A DNA stretch of 36,574 bases from a virus. Numbering within the stretch: the stretch's first letter is position 1; every line of letters begins with the position of its first letter. The notes beneath the pieces were generated by a model, which was given only the letters and a program-made list of their open reading frames with translations, did not search any database and was not told where the DNA came from. Below are positions 16,760 through 23,748 of this stretch, piece by piece. The position numbers and the translations under genes are program-made. The DNA lies in IMG/VR virus record IMGVR_UViG_3300032291_001069, positions 1 to 36,574 of that record; one strand, 5' to 3'.

Positions 16760-17237
16760 CCTAGCCGAAAACGGTCTAGGTTTACTGTCCAGCGCAATCC
16801 AAGCCAAAGGCAAGGAAGTGGTGGAGAAAACCCTTGGAGTCAAGATTCCTGACTCGCCCACTTCTGAAGATGTATCCAAGCTGCGCCAGTTGCAGTTTGA
16901 GCATGAGGAACGCCTACTTGAACTTGGTATTGAAAAAGCCAAAATGGAGTTGGCTGAGTTGGATTTGTTGGCAAAAGCCGCACAGAATGATGCCGACAAC
17001 ATCACGGATAGGTGGGAAGCGGATATGAGTAGCGACTCATGGTTGTCCAAGAACATACGCCCCATGTCCCTTATAGCCATCTTTTTGGGCTATTTCTTGT
17101 TTGCCTTAATGAGTGCCTACGGTTACAACGCCAATGAATCCTATGTGACCCTGCTGGGAAACTGGGGAATGCTAATCATGGGTGCTTACTTTGGTGGGCG
17201 CACAATTGAAAAACTTGCAGACATGAGGAAAAAATGA
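16728..17237 (+). CDS. Holin of the 3-TM superfamily type (169 aa)
   Basis: The N-terminus is amphipathic (MLPIVASLLGSLAENGLGLLSSAI). A helical linker follows (FEHEERLLELGIEKAKMELAEL), then D-x-x-x-DRWEADMSSDSWLSKNIRP and two strong hydrophobic segments (about residues 111-131, and 140-160 with WGMLIMGAYFGGRTIEKL). The D-R-W-x-x-D-M-x-S-D-S-WLSKNIRP pattern is characteristic of the 3-TM holin family (PF11351 as I recall). It would make holes in the inner membrane to release the endolysin encoded 224 bases downstream. The end overlaps the next start by four bases. Confidence 0.85.
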   Translation: MLPIVASLLGSLAENGLGLLSSAIQAKGKEVVEKTLGVKIPDSPTSEDVSKLRQLQFEHEERLLELGIEKAKMELAELDLLAKAAQNDADNITDRWEADMSSDSWLSKNIRPMSLIAIFLGYFLFALMSAYGYNANESYVTLLGNWGMLIMGAYFGGRTIEKLADMRKK

Positions 17238-17464
17238 AAGCCAAACTAACTTTCCTTGTTACCTTAATGGTCAGTTTTACCTTGTGCATTGTTGTTGTTG
17301 GGATGGTTGGCGTTCTAATGGCTGGCTTGTTTGACCCACTTGTGGATAACGCTGAAATATTTAAACTTATTAGCCCTGCATTTCAAACCATTGTGGGCGG
17401 CTTTATTGGCTTATTGGCTGGCGTAAAACTGTCCCACGGCGAAACAGATGGAGAAGAAAAATGA
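17234..17464 (+). CDS. Small two-TM protein between holin and endolysin (76 aa)
   Basis: Two hydrophobic segments (LTFLVTLMVSFTLCIVVVGM and FQTIVGGFIGLLAGVKL) separated by FDPLVDNAEIFKLISPA, ending in a short charged tail (SHGETDGEEK). It lies between holin and endolysin with four-base overlaps at both ends (ATGA), so it is probably a second holin or antiholin. The family is not recognised by motif. Confidence 0.6.
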   Translation: MKAKLTFLVTLMVSFTLCIVVVGMVGVLMAGLFDPLVDNAEIFKLISPAFQTIVGGFIGLLAGVKLSHGETDGEEK

Positions 17465-17802
17465 GCTTAAACACAGAACAAGCAGCATTCTTGCTAGACA
17501 TGTGTAAGTTGATTACTTACGCTACAGAACAAGGGTTTGTCGTTACAGGTGGGGAACTTGCCCGAACACCTGAACAACAGGCTATTTATTTTAAGACAGG
17601 TCGTTCCAAGACCATGAACTCCATTCACTTGAAACGCTGTGCTATAGACTTGAACTTCTTCAAAGACTCAAAGATAATCTGGGACAAAGGCATACTTGCC
17701 CCGCTAGGTGCATATTGGGAGTCCTTGCACCCCAAGAACAGGTGGGGAGGTAACTTTAAGTCTCTTGTTGACTGCCCCCATTTTGAGAGGAATGTAGGAT
17801 GA
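17461..17802 (+). CDS. Endolysin, M15-type L-Ala-D-Glu peptidase (113 aa)
   Basis: The enzyme cuts the peptide stem of peptidoglycan. Zinc ligands are visible as H56 and D63 (SIHLKRCAIDL, the SxHxxxxxxD motif) and H107 in DCPHFE near the C-terminus, as in the M15C family that includes the T5 endolysin. GGELARTPEQQAIYF (residues 30-44) is the usual family region upstream. At 113 aa it is a short single catalytic domain without a cell-wall binding domain or signal peptide, so release depends on the holin encoded upstream. Confidence 0.88.
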   Translation: MSLNTEQAAFLLDMCKLITYATEQGFVVTGGELARTPEQQAIYFKTGRSKTMNSIHLKRCAIDLNFFKDSKIIWDKGILAPLGAYWESLHPKNRWGGNFKSLVDCPHFERNVG

Positions 17803-18026
17803 GAAAGAAGTTTCCAAACCTGTCCGTAGGAAGAGGCGAGAAACTTTCTGTCAAAGCGGGTGGCGGGTTAACTGCCAAAGGTAGAGCAAAGGCAAACAGG
17901 GCGACAGGTAGCAACCTGAAAGCACCTACAAAATCAGGCCCTCGTCAAAAGTCTTTCTGTGCTAGAAGCAGTGGATGGACTGGCGAGCGTGGTAAAGCAG
18001 CAAGAAAGAGATGGGGTTGCAGATAA
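17799..18026 (+). CDS. Small basic protein, DUF6321-like (75 aa)
   Basis: Contains FPNLSVGRGEKLSVKAGGGL then TAKGRAKANRATGSNLKAP and KSFCARSSGW, with a KRWGC ending. I recall this pattern as DUF6321, a basic protein frequent in podoviruses. It is strongly basic with two Cys near the C-terminus, so nucleic-acid binding is possible. It overlaps the endolysin stop by four bases and the next start by one base. Confidence 0.65.
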   Translation: MRKKFPNLSVGRGEKLSVKAGGGLTAKGRAKANRATGSNLKAPTKSGPRQKSFCARSSGWTGERGKAARKRWGCR

Positions 18027-18172
18027 TGGCATACACACCTAAAGCCCAACGTGGCTTGTACTTCAACATTAATCAACGCAGAGCAGCGGGACTGCCGCCC
18101 AAGCGTAAGGGTCAAGCGGGTTACCCTACCAAAGAAGCATTTGTCAGAAGCGCACGGACTGCTAAACGCTGA
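18026..18172 (+). CDS. Small basic protein at the end of the rightward operon (48 aa)
   Basis: ATG 18026 shares its A with the preceding TAA. The 48-aa product is basic (about a quarter Lys/Arg) with YTPKAQRGLYFNINQRRAAG and KRKGQAGYPTKEAFVRSART. It resembles the DUF6321-like neighbour in charge and may be a partner or a split companion. Its last 11 bases overlap the end of the convergent methyltransferase gene. No terminator is visible between the two operons. Confidence 0.6.
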   Translation: MAYTPKAQRGLYFNINQRRAAGLPPKRKGQAGYPTKEAFVRSARTAKR

Positions 18173-18626
18173 CTTTCTCTAATTCTGCTATCAGGTGAGG
18201 TCCGTGGTATCGCATGTTGTTGATGTGAAACTTTCCCTTAAATCCGTACATCTTTGCCCAAGTCTTCTCGTCATCAAAATACTCTGCAAAGGTCAGAGGA
18301 GTGATGATGTTGACATGGGTTGGGTCTTGGAATGCTGGCGCATGTGGAAACGCTGGTGTTGAGGACAAGAACTTACCGCCCACCTTCATGACCCGCCAAA
18401 CCTCTGACATCAGTTCCACAAACGGGTATCTACGTTGTGGGACATACAGCAATCTAGGGATGTGTTCTAGAAAGTCGTAAGCAGTTACAAAGTCAAAGTG
18501 GTCATCAGGATGGGGGATAGGCTCAATAGCCAGGTCAGCGTCCTGAATATCAAGTCCTATCACCTTCAAGGCTTGGTAGGGATTGCGGATGGTTTCACCG
18601 CACCCAAGGTCAAGAGAGATGGTCAC
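18162..18626 (-). CDS. SAM-dependent methyltransferase, class I (154 aa)
   Basis: Motif I is seen as LDLGCGE (residues 5-11), followed by GLDIQDADLAIEPIPH (acidic residue of motif II) and FDFVTAYDFLEHIPR (motif IV). MSEVWRVMKVGGKFLSSTPA is the motif V/VI strand-helix, as in Methyltransf_11-like enzymes. The substrate is unknown. The short length and location beside a glycosyltransferase suggest modification of a sugar or surface component rather than DNA; no DNA MTase NPPY/DPPY motif is present. It overlaps the upstream glycosyltransferase by four bases. Confidence 0.8.
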   Translation of the reverse strand: MTISLDLGCGETIRNPYQALKVIGLDIQDADLAIEPIPHPDDHFDFVTAYDFLEHIPRLLYVPQRRYPFVELMSEVWRVMKVGGKFLSSTPAFPHAPAFQDPTHVNIITPLTFAEYFDDEKTWAKMYGFKGKFHINNMRYHGPHLIAELEKVSV

Positions 18627-19369
18627 GGCGCAGGTATCAAGCCACCCTCAAAGAGATAGCTTCCAAAATGCCCTAGAACCACCCACGGAGCAGCGTAAAT
18701 CTTGTAGCCATGCCTACGTGCTTCCTGACAGAAATAGTAGTCTTCTGACAACAATCTGTTCACACCTTCTTCAATAGCACAGGCAAAGAATTCCACAATC
18801 TTGTCTTGCTTTATTTCGCCTGACAGGAAGGTAACGTCATTGGTATAGCTTGCCATCTTGGTTGCTAGGTCTTCCAAGCACTCACGCTTGATAAGCATAA
18901 ACCCTGTCCCGCCATTAAAAATTTCTACAGGTTCGTGTGCTGGTACTGTGACTGTGCCCTGATAGTCTTTAAGGTTAACCACCAGGCTACCTGTACGGGT
19001 CTTGAGTTTGTCAACAGGAACACCTTCTTTGACAGCCTTTTCTACCTCATGCCAGTTGATTTCTTTCTTGGGGTAAATACCACAAATAATGTCTTTGTCT
19101 GCCTCAATCATAGGCACGATGTCAGCAGGATTCCACTTAATATCTGCGTCAATAAACATTAAATGCGTAGCTTCCTTCTTGTTCAGAAAGCCATGTGCAA
19201 GAGCGTTACGCCCACGCTGGATAAGACTCTCATTAAACATACAAGAGAAGGACATATCTATGTCGTTGGCTCGCATAACAGCAGTCATGTTGACCAGTGA
19301 CTGACAGTAGTAGCCTGTGGTCATGCCGCCATACATAGGTGTGGCTACAAAGATATGTGCTTTACTCAT
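18623..19369 (-). CDS. Glycosyltransferase, GT-A type (248 aa)
   Basis: Starts with an HIFVATPMYGGMTTGYYCQSL nucleotide-sugar-binding-like strand. LMFIDADIKWNPADIVPMIEADKD carries the DxD metal motif (DAD near residue 75). FNGGTGFMLIKRECLEDL and LSEDYYFCQEARRHGYKI are the acceptor-side and catalytic ED-type motifs of GT-A enzymes. It probably transfers a sugar to a phage or host surface molecule. It is encoded with the methyltransferase (four-base overlap) at the distal end of the leftward operon. Confidence 0.8.
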   Translation of the reverse strand: MSKAHIFVATPMYGGMTTGYYCQSLVNMTAVMRANDIDMSFSCMFNESLIQRGRNALAHGFLNKKEATHLMFIDADIKWNPADIVPMIEADKDIICGIYPKKEINWHEVEKAVKEGVPVDKLKTRTGSLVVNLKDYQGTVTVPAHEPVEIFNGGTGFMLIKRECLEDLATKMASYTNDVTFLSGEIKQDKIVEFFACAIEEGVNRLLSEDYYFCQEARRHGYKIYAAPWVVLGHFGSYLFEGGLIPAP

Positions 19370-19554
19370 TGTTGTTGACCCCTGTCTGTCTTCATAATTG
19401 CTTGTGCGTCTTCAAAGCCAGCTTGGTAGGCAATGTTCCACAGTTGTTGCAGCGACATGTTGACCAAGTTAATAGAGTAATTGATACTGTTTTGAGCCTT
19501 GGCAAGAGAGTCTGGACTCATTTGAATTTGTTGTGCTTGTTGAACTTCACTCAC
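19366..19554 (-). CDS. Small hypothetical protein (62 aa)
   Basis: Polar, Gln/Asn/Ser-rich helical protein (SLAKAQNSINYSINLVNMSL, LWNIAYQAGFEDAQAIMK) without membrane segment or motif. It overlaps both neighbours by four bases, which supports that it is translated. Function unknown. Confidence 0.5.
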   Translation of the reverse strand: MSEVQQAQQIQMSPDSLAKAQNSINYSINLVNMSLQQLWNIAYQAGFEDAQAIMKTDRGQQQ

Positions 19555-19874
19555 GATATATCCTCAATTCTTAAAACATATTTGTTGGTCTTTGCTGACT
19601 TGCGCCAGCCGTGTACTTCAATCCTTATGCCTGAATCTCTAACCAATGCTAGAGTGTCAGAGGCCATAATCTTCTTTATGCGGTCACTGACAGCAGAAGC
19701 GGTAACTTGCACTGCCAGTACCTCACCCTTCCTGATAGCAAGAAGGTCTGCCCACCCCCACAGGTCTTTTCGCTGCTTAGTGAAACTGTTCCACTTCTCA
19801 ACTATTTCAACGTGGTAGCCCAACTCACGCAAGTGAGCCAAGCTACGCTGTGTGGGTGAAACCTTTGTCGCCAT
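19551..19874 (-). CDS. PD-(D/E)XK-like nuclease (107 aa)
   Basis: The pattern SLAHLRELGYHVEIVEKW, then RKDLWGWADLLAIRKGEVLAV and QVT matches small endonuclease-like phage proteins. D43 (GWAD) and Q56-x-T58 occupy the places of the D and (E/Q)xK residues of PD-(D/E)XK enzymes; the usual lysine is replaced by Thr, so activity is uncertain. A role in recombination intermediates or DNA processing is inferred from its neighbours (HNH, SSB-like, RecT, YqaJ). Confidence 0.6.
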   Translation of the reverse strand: MATKVSPTQRSLAHLRELGYHVEIVEKWNSFTKQRKDLWGWADLLAIRKGEVLAVQVTASAVSDRIKKIMASDTLALVRDSGIRIEVHGWRKSAKTNKYVLRIEDIS

Positions 19875-20299
19875 TAAAACTCTTCTTTCAACTCTTTGTG
19901 TCGTTGTTTATGGCAAGGTTGACATAGCCACATAACGTCTAATGGCTTGTCGTAGTCTTCGTGGTGTGCCAATGTCTTTTCGCTTCCGCAACGGCAACAA
20001 GGTCTGCGCTCAAGAGTTCCCGTGCGGATAGCCCAACTAACTTTGGAATGCGCTCGCTGCCTTCTAGCATCCTCTGCTCGCCATGCTTTATTAACCACTG
20101 CGTTATGTCTTTTTCTCTCAGGGAGTTCAGCTCTTCTTCGGTCATATTCTCTTATCCTTTCTAGGTTTTCTGCCCTATGTTTGTTTGAATCAAACTTAGT
20201 GCATTCTTTGCATTTGTTGAGATGACCATCAGCCATAGCTGAATGCTTGTAAAACTCAGCTAATGGCTTCTCGGTCTTGCATTTAAAACAGACTTTCAT
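19874..20299 (-). CDS. HNH endonuclease-like protein with zinc ribbons (141 aa)
   Basis: Two Cys pairs at the N-terminus (CFKC, residues 4-7, and CKEC, about 30-33) form a probable zinc ribbon. The C-terminus contains CCRCGSEKTLAHHEDYDKPL and MWLCQPCHKQRHKE, a typical HNH/zinc-finger endonuclease arrangement with a His-His pair before ED and a final CxxCHxxxH. It could be a free-standing homing endonuclease or a packaging/recombination nuclease. The start lies in a hairpin (20298-20319). It overlaps the next gene by one base. Confidence 0.75.
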   Translation of the reverse strand: MKVCFKCKTEKPLAEFYKHSAMADGHLNKCKECTKFDSNKHRAENLERIREYDRRRAELPERKRHNAVVNKAWRAEDARRQRAHSKVSWAIRTGTLERRPCCRCGSEKTLAHHEDYDKPLDVMWLCQPCHKQRHKELKEEF

Positions 20300-20319
20300 A
20301 CCGCACCTCCATGCGGCAT
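20298..20319 (-). promoter_or_regulatory. Hairpin presenting the ribosome site in its loop, HNH gene
   Basis: On the minus strand ATGCCGCA pairs with TGCGGTAT (eight pairs, one G-U). The six-base loop is TGGAGG, so the Shine-Dalgarno sequence is in the loop and the start codon AUG (20297-20299) begins in the 3' arm. Confidence 0.5.
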
Positions 20320-20334
20320 TATATCCCTTTTAAA

Positions 20335-20652
20335 TCAGAATGGAATAGAATCGTCATTATCTTTTGAGGGATAGGTCTTGCGAGCATAGTTAGGAGTTAC
20401 CTCTTTGTCTTGCCGCTCTTCCTCACGCTTTTTCTTAGACCAGTTATCTTCTTTCAAAGCTAACAGGCTATTCCCTCGGCTTGTTGGCTTTTGCCATGCA
20501 GCAATCTTCAGCTTTTCACCCGCTTTGTAGTCCATCTCTAGGACGATAAAGCCTTTGAAGTCAGGCCCTTTCGGGGACTTACGCATCTCTTCATCTTCCC
20601 AGTACATGACACCACTGCCAGGCATTTCTTTGTGTGCATTGTTTGTCGCCAT
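20335..20652 (-). CDS. SSB-like protein with DDSIPF C-terminal tip (105 aa)
   Basis: The protein ends in SKDNDDSIPF, the acidic tip by which single-stranded DNA-binding proteins recruit partners. The middle has strands such as GFIVLEMDYKAGEKLKIAAW compatible with a small OB-like fold, followed by a basic linker. It is shorter than standard SSB (about 170 aa), and no clear SSB core signature is visible, so this is a partial analogy. ATG 20652 with GAAAGGAATGA upstream is chosen over an upstream in-frame start. It lies two bases from the HTH gene in the recombination cluster. Confidence 0.6.
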   Translation of the reverse strand: MATNNAHKEMPGSGVMYWEDEEMRKSPKGPDFKGFIVLEMDYKAGEKLKIAAWQKPTSRGNSLLALKEDNWSKKKREEERQDKEVTPNYARKTYPSKDNDDSIPF

Positions 20653-20653
20653 T

Positions 20654-20842
20654 TCATTCCTTTCGTGTGTATGTGTACTTGGCGTACTTCTTGCCGTTTT
20701 CATTAACCATGTGCGTAAAGATTCTGTGTCCGTCTTTCCGCAAACTTTCAATATGTGCTGCAAGTCGGAAACTCCCAAACATGTTTAACGCATCTCTCGG
20801 TGTCAAGCTACCACCGCTTTGAAGGTGAGTCAGAATATTCAT
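20654..20842 (-). CDS. Small helix-turn-helix protein, HTH_39-like (62 aa)
   Basis: The product MNILTHLQSGGSLTPRDALN continues MFGSFRLAAHIESLRKDGHRI, the compact HTH seen in many phage proteins (HTH_39, PF14090 as I recall), with the recognition helix at about residues 24-36. The C-terminal strand (AKYTYTRKE) completes a winged-helix look. It may bind DNA at the recombination or early promoters. ATG 20842 overlaps the RecT stop by four bases; a longer upstream extension in this frame lies inside RecT and looks non-coding. Confidence 0.7.
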   Translation of the reverse strand: MNILTHLQSGGSLTPRDALNMFGSFRLAAHIESLRKDGHRIFTHMVNENGKKYAKYTYTRKE

Positions 20843-21693
20843 TCGCTGAGTCCCATATCGGGAGGTGACTGGGACTTGTCGGGCTTTGGGCTGACTGTTC
20901 CTCCAACTGTGACAATGGCAGCTTTGAGTTTGACTCTGTGTTCTGTTCCAAATCCTTCTGTAACGGACTTGTTGCATTCTGAGAGTCGTTCAAACTTACC
21001 TGCCTTTTCCTCCACAGGGATTTTCGTTGACGAAATAATGCGGGAAACCATGTCGGCATAGCCTGTTATCCAATCTTCGGGTGTTGCATAGCGTTTGTAG
21101 GGTTCGTCAGTGCCAGGGACAAAGAGAGGGAACGCACCTTCCTCCTCAGTCTCAGCAAGTGCAACCTCATGTACATCTTCCACCCGCTCGACATTGCCCA
21201 TATGTTTGACCGTTTGTGCTGGCGCAAAGTCCGCAACCTCTTCAGGTGTGTAGACACCGACCACACACCCTGGGAATACAGCTCGTATTCCTTCGCTAAT
21301 GACCCTCGCTCGCAACATTGCTCTTGGATAGTTCTTCCAGTTATCTTTGCTGGCGATGCCAATTTCTTTCGCTTGCTTGAGAGTCCATGTGACTTCAAGA
21401 GAGCCTCCTTGCGGATGCGTGAATAGACCCGTAACGGCATCATTTGTGTATTCCTTCCATGTCACAGAACCACCCGCTTGTTGGAAGCGAGCCAGCATAG
21501 CGTCTGCTTTCAGGGCAGGGCGACCTTGGATAACGTGAAAGTCACGCATAGCGATGGCGGGGTGTAAGCCTTCTGCTTGGCATAGCAACATGATTGCCAT
21601 AGCCTCTTGTGGGTTCTTAAACCCAAACATCTTGGAACTGGCAGCAACTTCTGCCATGTGCTGAATGTCTTGCAAAGGTACGATATTACTCAT
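20839..21693 (-). CDS. RecT-family single-strand annealing protein (284 aa)
   Basis: Characteristic stretches are FKNPQEAMAIMLLCQAEGLH, QGRPALKADAMLARFQQAGG and KNYPRAMLRARVISEGIRAV, followed by FPGCVVGVYTPEEV, all typical of RecT/Redbeta-type annealases (RecT family, PF03837). The acidic/polar C-terminal part (residues 165-284) is less conserved. It anneals complementary strands after resection by the YqaJ exonuclease encoded upstream in the same operon. The start has a small palindrome GGAAGTTCC in its leader. Confidence 0.85.
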   Translation of the reverse strand: MSNIVPLQDIQHMAEVAASSKMFGFKNPQEAMAIMLLCQAEGLHPAIAMRDFHVIQGRPALKADAMLARFQQAGGSVTWKEYTNDAVTGLFTHPQGGSLEVTWTLKQAKEIGIASKDNWKNYPRAMLRARVISEGIRAVFPGCVVGVYTPEEVADFAPAQTVKHMGNVERVEDVHEVALAETEEEGAFPLFVPGTDEPYKRYATPEDWITGYADMVSRIISSTKIPVEEKAGKFERLSECNKSVTEGFGTEHRVKLKAAIVTVGGTVSPKPDKSQSPPDMGLSE

Positions 21694-21901
21694 TGGGAAC
21701 TTCCTTTCTTGCTTTCATCATTTCGTCTGCTATTGCGTAGGCTTCTTTTGCTGTATCAAACATTATTCCTGTTGGAAAATTACCTTTTGCATAAATTCCT
21801 TGCAAAACCAGACCTGCAAACCAGTCTCTCAAATCCATACCTTCTGATATGGTTGTTTGACCGCTTGTAGGGTGTTTGTGCATGTAGGGATAGGCTTTCA
21901 T
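21686..21901 (-). CDS. Conserved small phage protein (71 aa)
   Basis: Contains GMDLRDWFAGLVLQGIYAKG and DTAKEAYAIADEMMKARKE, a pattern frequent in small phage proteins (MxLRDxFAxxAL...AYxxADxMLxAR) of unknown function near recombination genes. It overlaps RecT by eight bases and the next gene by four. It starts with GGTGGTGGT upstream. Confidence 0.65.
   Translation of the reverse strand: MKAYPYMHKHPTSGQTTISEGMDLRDWFAGLVLQGIYAKGNFPTGIMFDTAKEAYAIADEMMKARKEVPNE
21696..21704 (-). promoter_or_regulatory. Start-site mini-palindrome before RecT
   Basis: GGA-AGT-TCC on the minus strand, two bases before ATG 21693 and containing the GG of the ribosome site. The stem is only three perfect pairs, weaker than the others of this set. 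It also encodes the end of the upstream frame. Confidence 0.4.
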
Positions 21902-22089
21902 ACCACCACCTTTCTTGGTCTGCCTGGCTTCTTGCGTGGTGTGCCATCAGCTTTAACACCATACTTAGAGTGCTTGTAGGCATCTACCATAGAGCGGATT
22001 AACTTGCCATGTGCATCTAGGATTTGAGATAAATTATTTATCTTGCCTTCCAACTCTGCTATACGTTTGCTTTCTGATTTAAAAAACAT
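21898..22089 (-). CDS. Small coiled-coil protein (63 aa)
   Basis: The helix SESKRIAELEGKINNLSQIL with heptad spacing is followed by DAHGKLIRSMVDAYKHSKYG and a very basic tail (TPRKKPGRPRKV), including an AT-hook-like GRPRK motif. It may bind DNA through the tail. ATG 22089 is preferred because GAGG lies just upstream; an in-frame GTG at 22101 would add four residues and lie in the preceding stop. Confidence 0.55.
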   Translation of the reverse strand: MFFKSESKRIAELEGKINNLSQILDAHGKLIRSMVDAYKHSKYGVKADGTPRKKPGRPRKVVV

Positions 22090-22090
22090 T

Positions 22091-22101
22091 GTGAACCTCA
22101 C
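22091..22101 (-). promoter_or_regulatory. Start-site hairpin GTGA-GGT-TCAC
   Basis: Four-pair stem with triloop GGT, one base before ATG 22089. The Shine-Dalgarno GAGG is inside the stem and loop. Same size as the AGU-triloop hairpins at other starts but with a different loop. Confidence 0.45.
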
Positions 22102-22991
22102 TTTAAAAGGAATCTACGAGAACCAGCCATCTCACGCATAAACTGCTTGTGAATGTCAGGCATGGCTTCTTGGAAAAGCTTGCTATCGAACTTGATACTT
22201 GGCTTTGCATTCTTCCAAGTGGCAAGAACTTGCCCCTCTATGTTGGACAGCACAGAGGCATCCCCCATATACCCTGCTACCAAGGTTTGATACTGCTCTT
22301 CCTGAGCCTCTAGAAGCTTAATTTGAGCCTTGACTTGACTCAGGGCTAGACAGGCTTGCTCAACGCTTGCAGAGGCTGTCTTGACCTCTTCTAAGCCTTG
22401 TGGGTACAGCAGCTTGACTTGCTCTAAGTCTTCGGGGGGAAGAGTTGTCCCTGCTTGTGCATGACCCCACACGACTGCCATCTGTTTGATAAGGTCTTCC
22501 TTTTGTTCATCTGTGATAGTAAATGGAATGAGGAGAAACTCCTGACCTCCGAACAGTATGGCGAGATAAACCAAATCGACACCATATACAGCAGCTTCGT
22601 GTACCAGTTGCGCCACATCCGCAGGGGGTGCGATGCCACTAACATCAAACTTAGACCTAACACTAGCGTTGTAGTTCTTAGCTTCAACGAGGAAACTCTT
22701 ACCGCCTTGCTTGCCAGCAAAGTCAAAATGAGACTTGAACCAAGGGTGTTTGGCATGGGTGAGACTCTCCTCAATCTTGACTAACTCTGTACCTAGCTTG
22801 GCTTGTGCGAGTCTGCCAATTACTGGTTCTAAAACATGTCCCATCTGTACAGCTTCTATGTCAGACAGGTCAGGTATAGGCATCTTGCCTTGCTTCGTCA
22901 GGATTACCTCGTTAGCTTTGCCATTGGCTACCTTGCGAGAGTCACCCGACCAAATAGCAGAGTTGCGGGTTGTTGCAGAAAAGTCACTCAT
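22098..22991 (-). CDS. YqaJ-type viral recombinase exonuclease (297 aa)
   Basis: PD-(D/E)XK residues are visible: E55 in GHVLEP, D90 in HFDFAG, and E103/K105 in LVEAKN, the standard YqaJ exonuclease layout. ATTRNSAIWSGDSRKVANGK at residues 6-25 fits the N-terminal helix region. The C-terminal third (from about 205) has a coiled-coil stretch. It resects double-stranded DNA ends 5' to 3' for the RecT annealase. Start leader is AAAGGAAACACATT. Confidence 0.85.
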   Translation of the reverse strand: MSDFSATTRNSAIWSGDSRKVANGKANEVILTKQGKMPIPDLSDIEAVQMGHVLEPVIGRLAQAKLGTELVKIEESLTHAKHPWFKSHFDFAGKQGGKSFLVEAKNYNASVRSKFDVSGIAPPADVAQLVHEAAVYGVDLVYLAILFGGQEFLLIPFTITDEQKEDLIKQMAVVWGHAQAGTTLPPEDLEQVKLLYPQGLEEVKTASASVEQACLALSQVKAQIKLLEAQEEQYQTLVAGYMGDASVLSNIEGQVLATWKNAKPSIKFDSKLFQEAMPDIHKQFMREMAGSRRFLLK

Positions 22992-23242
22992 AATGTGTTT
23001 CCTTTCATTAACTCTACTTCTTCTGACCAGGTTATGTCAGCAGCTTCCCAGTAGTTGGCAAGAGGGCTACAGCGTCCGTTAAGGGCACGTTCACCGCTAC
23101 AGAAGGGAAGGTCACCTACAGGCTTTAAATTGCCTGTAACGTAGGATAGAGGGTGTTCAAACCCGCATCTAGAGTATTCAGGGTCTAGGGGTCTAGCCTC
23201 TGAGGGCAAACAGTGTTTGCAATTCACGCAGAACTTTGTCAT
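22988..23242 (-). CDS. Cysteine-rich zinc-binding-like protein (84 aa)
   Basis: Cys pairs CVNCKHC near the N-terminus and further single Cys (RCGFEH, FCSGER, GRCSPL) suggest a zinc-bound fold. The end overlaps YqaJ by four bases. ATG 23242 is chosen because AAAGG is nine bases upstream; an in-frame GTG 23248 lies too close to it. Function unknown. Confidence 0.6.
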   Translation of the reverse strand: MTKFCVNCKHCLPSEARPLDPEYSRCGFEHPLSYVTGNLKPVGDLPFCSGERALNGRCSPLANYWEAADITWSEEVELMKGNTL

Positions 23243-23253
23243 GGTCACGAACC
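23243..23253 (-). promoter_or_regulatory. Start-site hairpin GGTT-CGT-GACC
   Basis: Three Watson-Crick pairs plus one U-G pair and triloop CGU, directly before ATG 23242. Same size and place as the AGU-triloop hairpins at other starts. Confidence 0.5.
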
Positions 23254-23286
23254 TTTCAGTTAATTGGGATTAGATTATATGCACAG

Positions 23287-23505
23287 TTAATTAGATGATG
23301 TCAAGTGTTTATTTATCCTCCTACAAAGATTTTTGTTTGTCTTAGCTTTTCTCTTACTGTTGCACACATTGGCTAGAGAGTTGTATTTAGCTCTAGCTTG
23401 TAGCTGTGCAAGGGTTGGGGGCTTTACTGGTTCTTGCTTAACTGGCAGCAGGTTGCTAGTGGTGAACCCAATCACCGAACACAGGAAGATAACTCTACTA
23501 ATCAT
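23287..23505 (-). CDS. Small protein with signal-like N-terminus (72 aa)
   Basis: Residues 1-18 (ISRVIFLCSVIGFTTSN) look like a short signal or membrane anchor. The remainder is basic and includes AQLQARAKYNSLANVCNSKR. Two further Cys could form a disulfide. The leader is AAGGAAAACCCCC before ATG. Function unknown. Confidence 0.5.
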   Translation of the reverse strand: MISRVIFLCSVIGFTTSNLLPVKQEPVKPPTLAQLQARAKYNSLANVCNSKRKAKTNKNLCRRINKHLTSSN

Positions 23506-23516
23506 GGGGGTTTTCC

Positions 23517-23714
23517 TTATGAAATTTGTAAAGCACTAGGAAGAGGAAAGGGGCTATCCCTACCATCAGTCCCAGTAAAAGAATCAGACTCCAAATTAGT
23601 GCATCTAGCATGTATGTCTCCAGTGATTGTTAGGGCTTTAATGATGACTGACTGAGGGTGCAGCAGTCCCTCTCTGACTTGATTGAGGATGATGTTGGCT
23701 TCTTGTTTGTTCAT
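23517..23714 (-). CDS. Small conserved phage protein (65 aa)
   Basis: The N-terminus MNKQEANIILNQVREGLLHP followed by VIIKALTITGD matches a small phage family (M-x-x-QEAxxILxxVxxG...PxxxIxxALxxTGD) of unknown function. The C-terminal 30 residues look unstructured. ATG 23714 with AAAGGAAACACACAC upstream is preferred to an in-frame start at 23735. Confidence 0.6.
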   Translation of the reverse strand: MNKQEANIILNQVREGLLHPQSVIIKALTITGDIHARCTNLESDSFTGTDGRDSPFPLPSALQIS

Positions 23715-23748
23715 GTGTGTGTTTCCTTTAGACAATACAAGGGCTACG

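Noticed and set aside
18150-18180. Possible terminator between the convergent operons
   Set aside because: Only a four-base AGCG/CGCT pairing is visible and there is no adequate stem-plus-T-run; the two genes overlap here.
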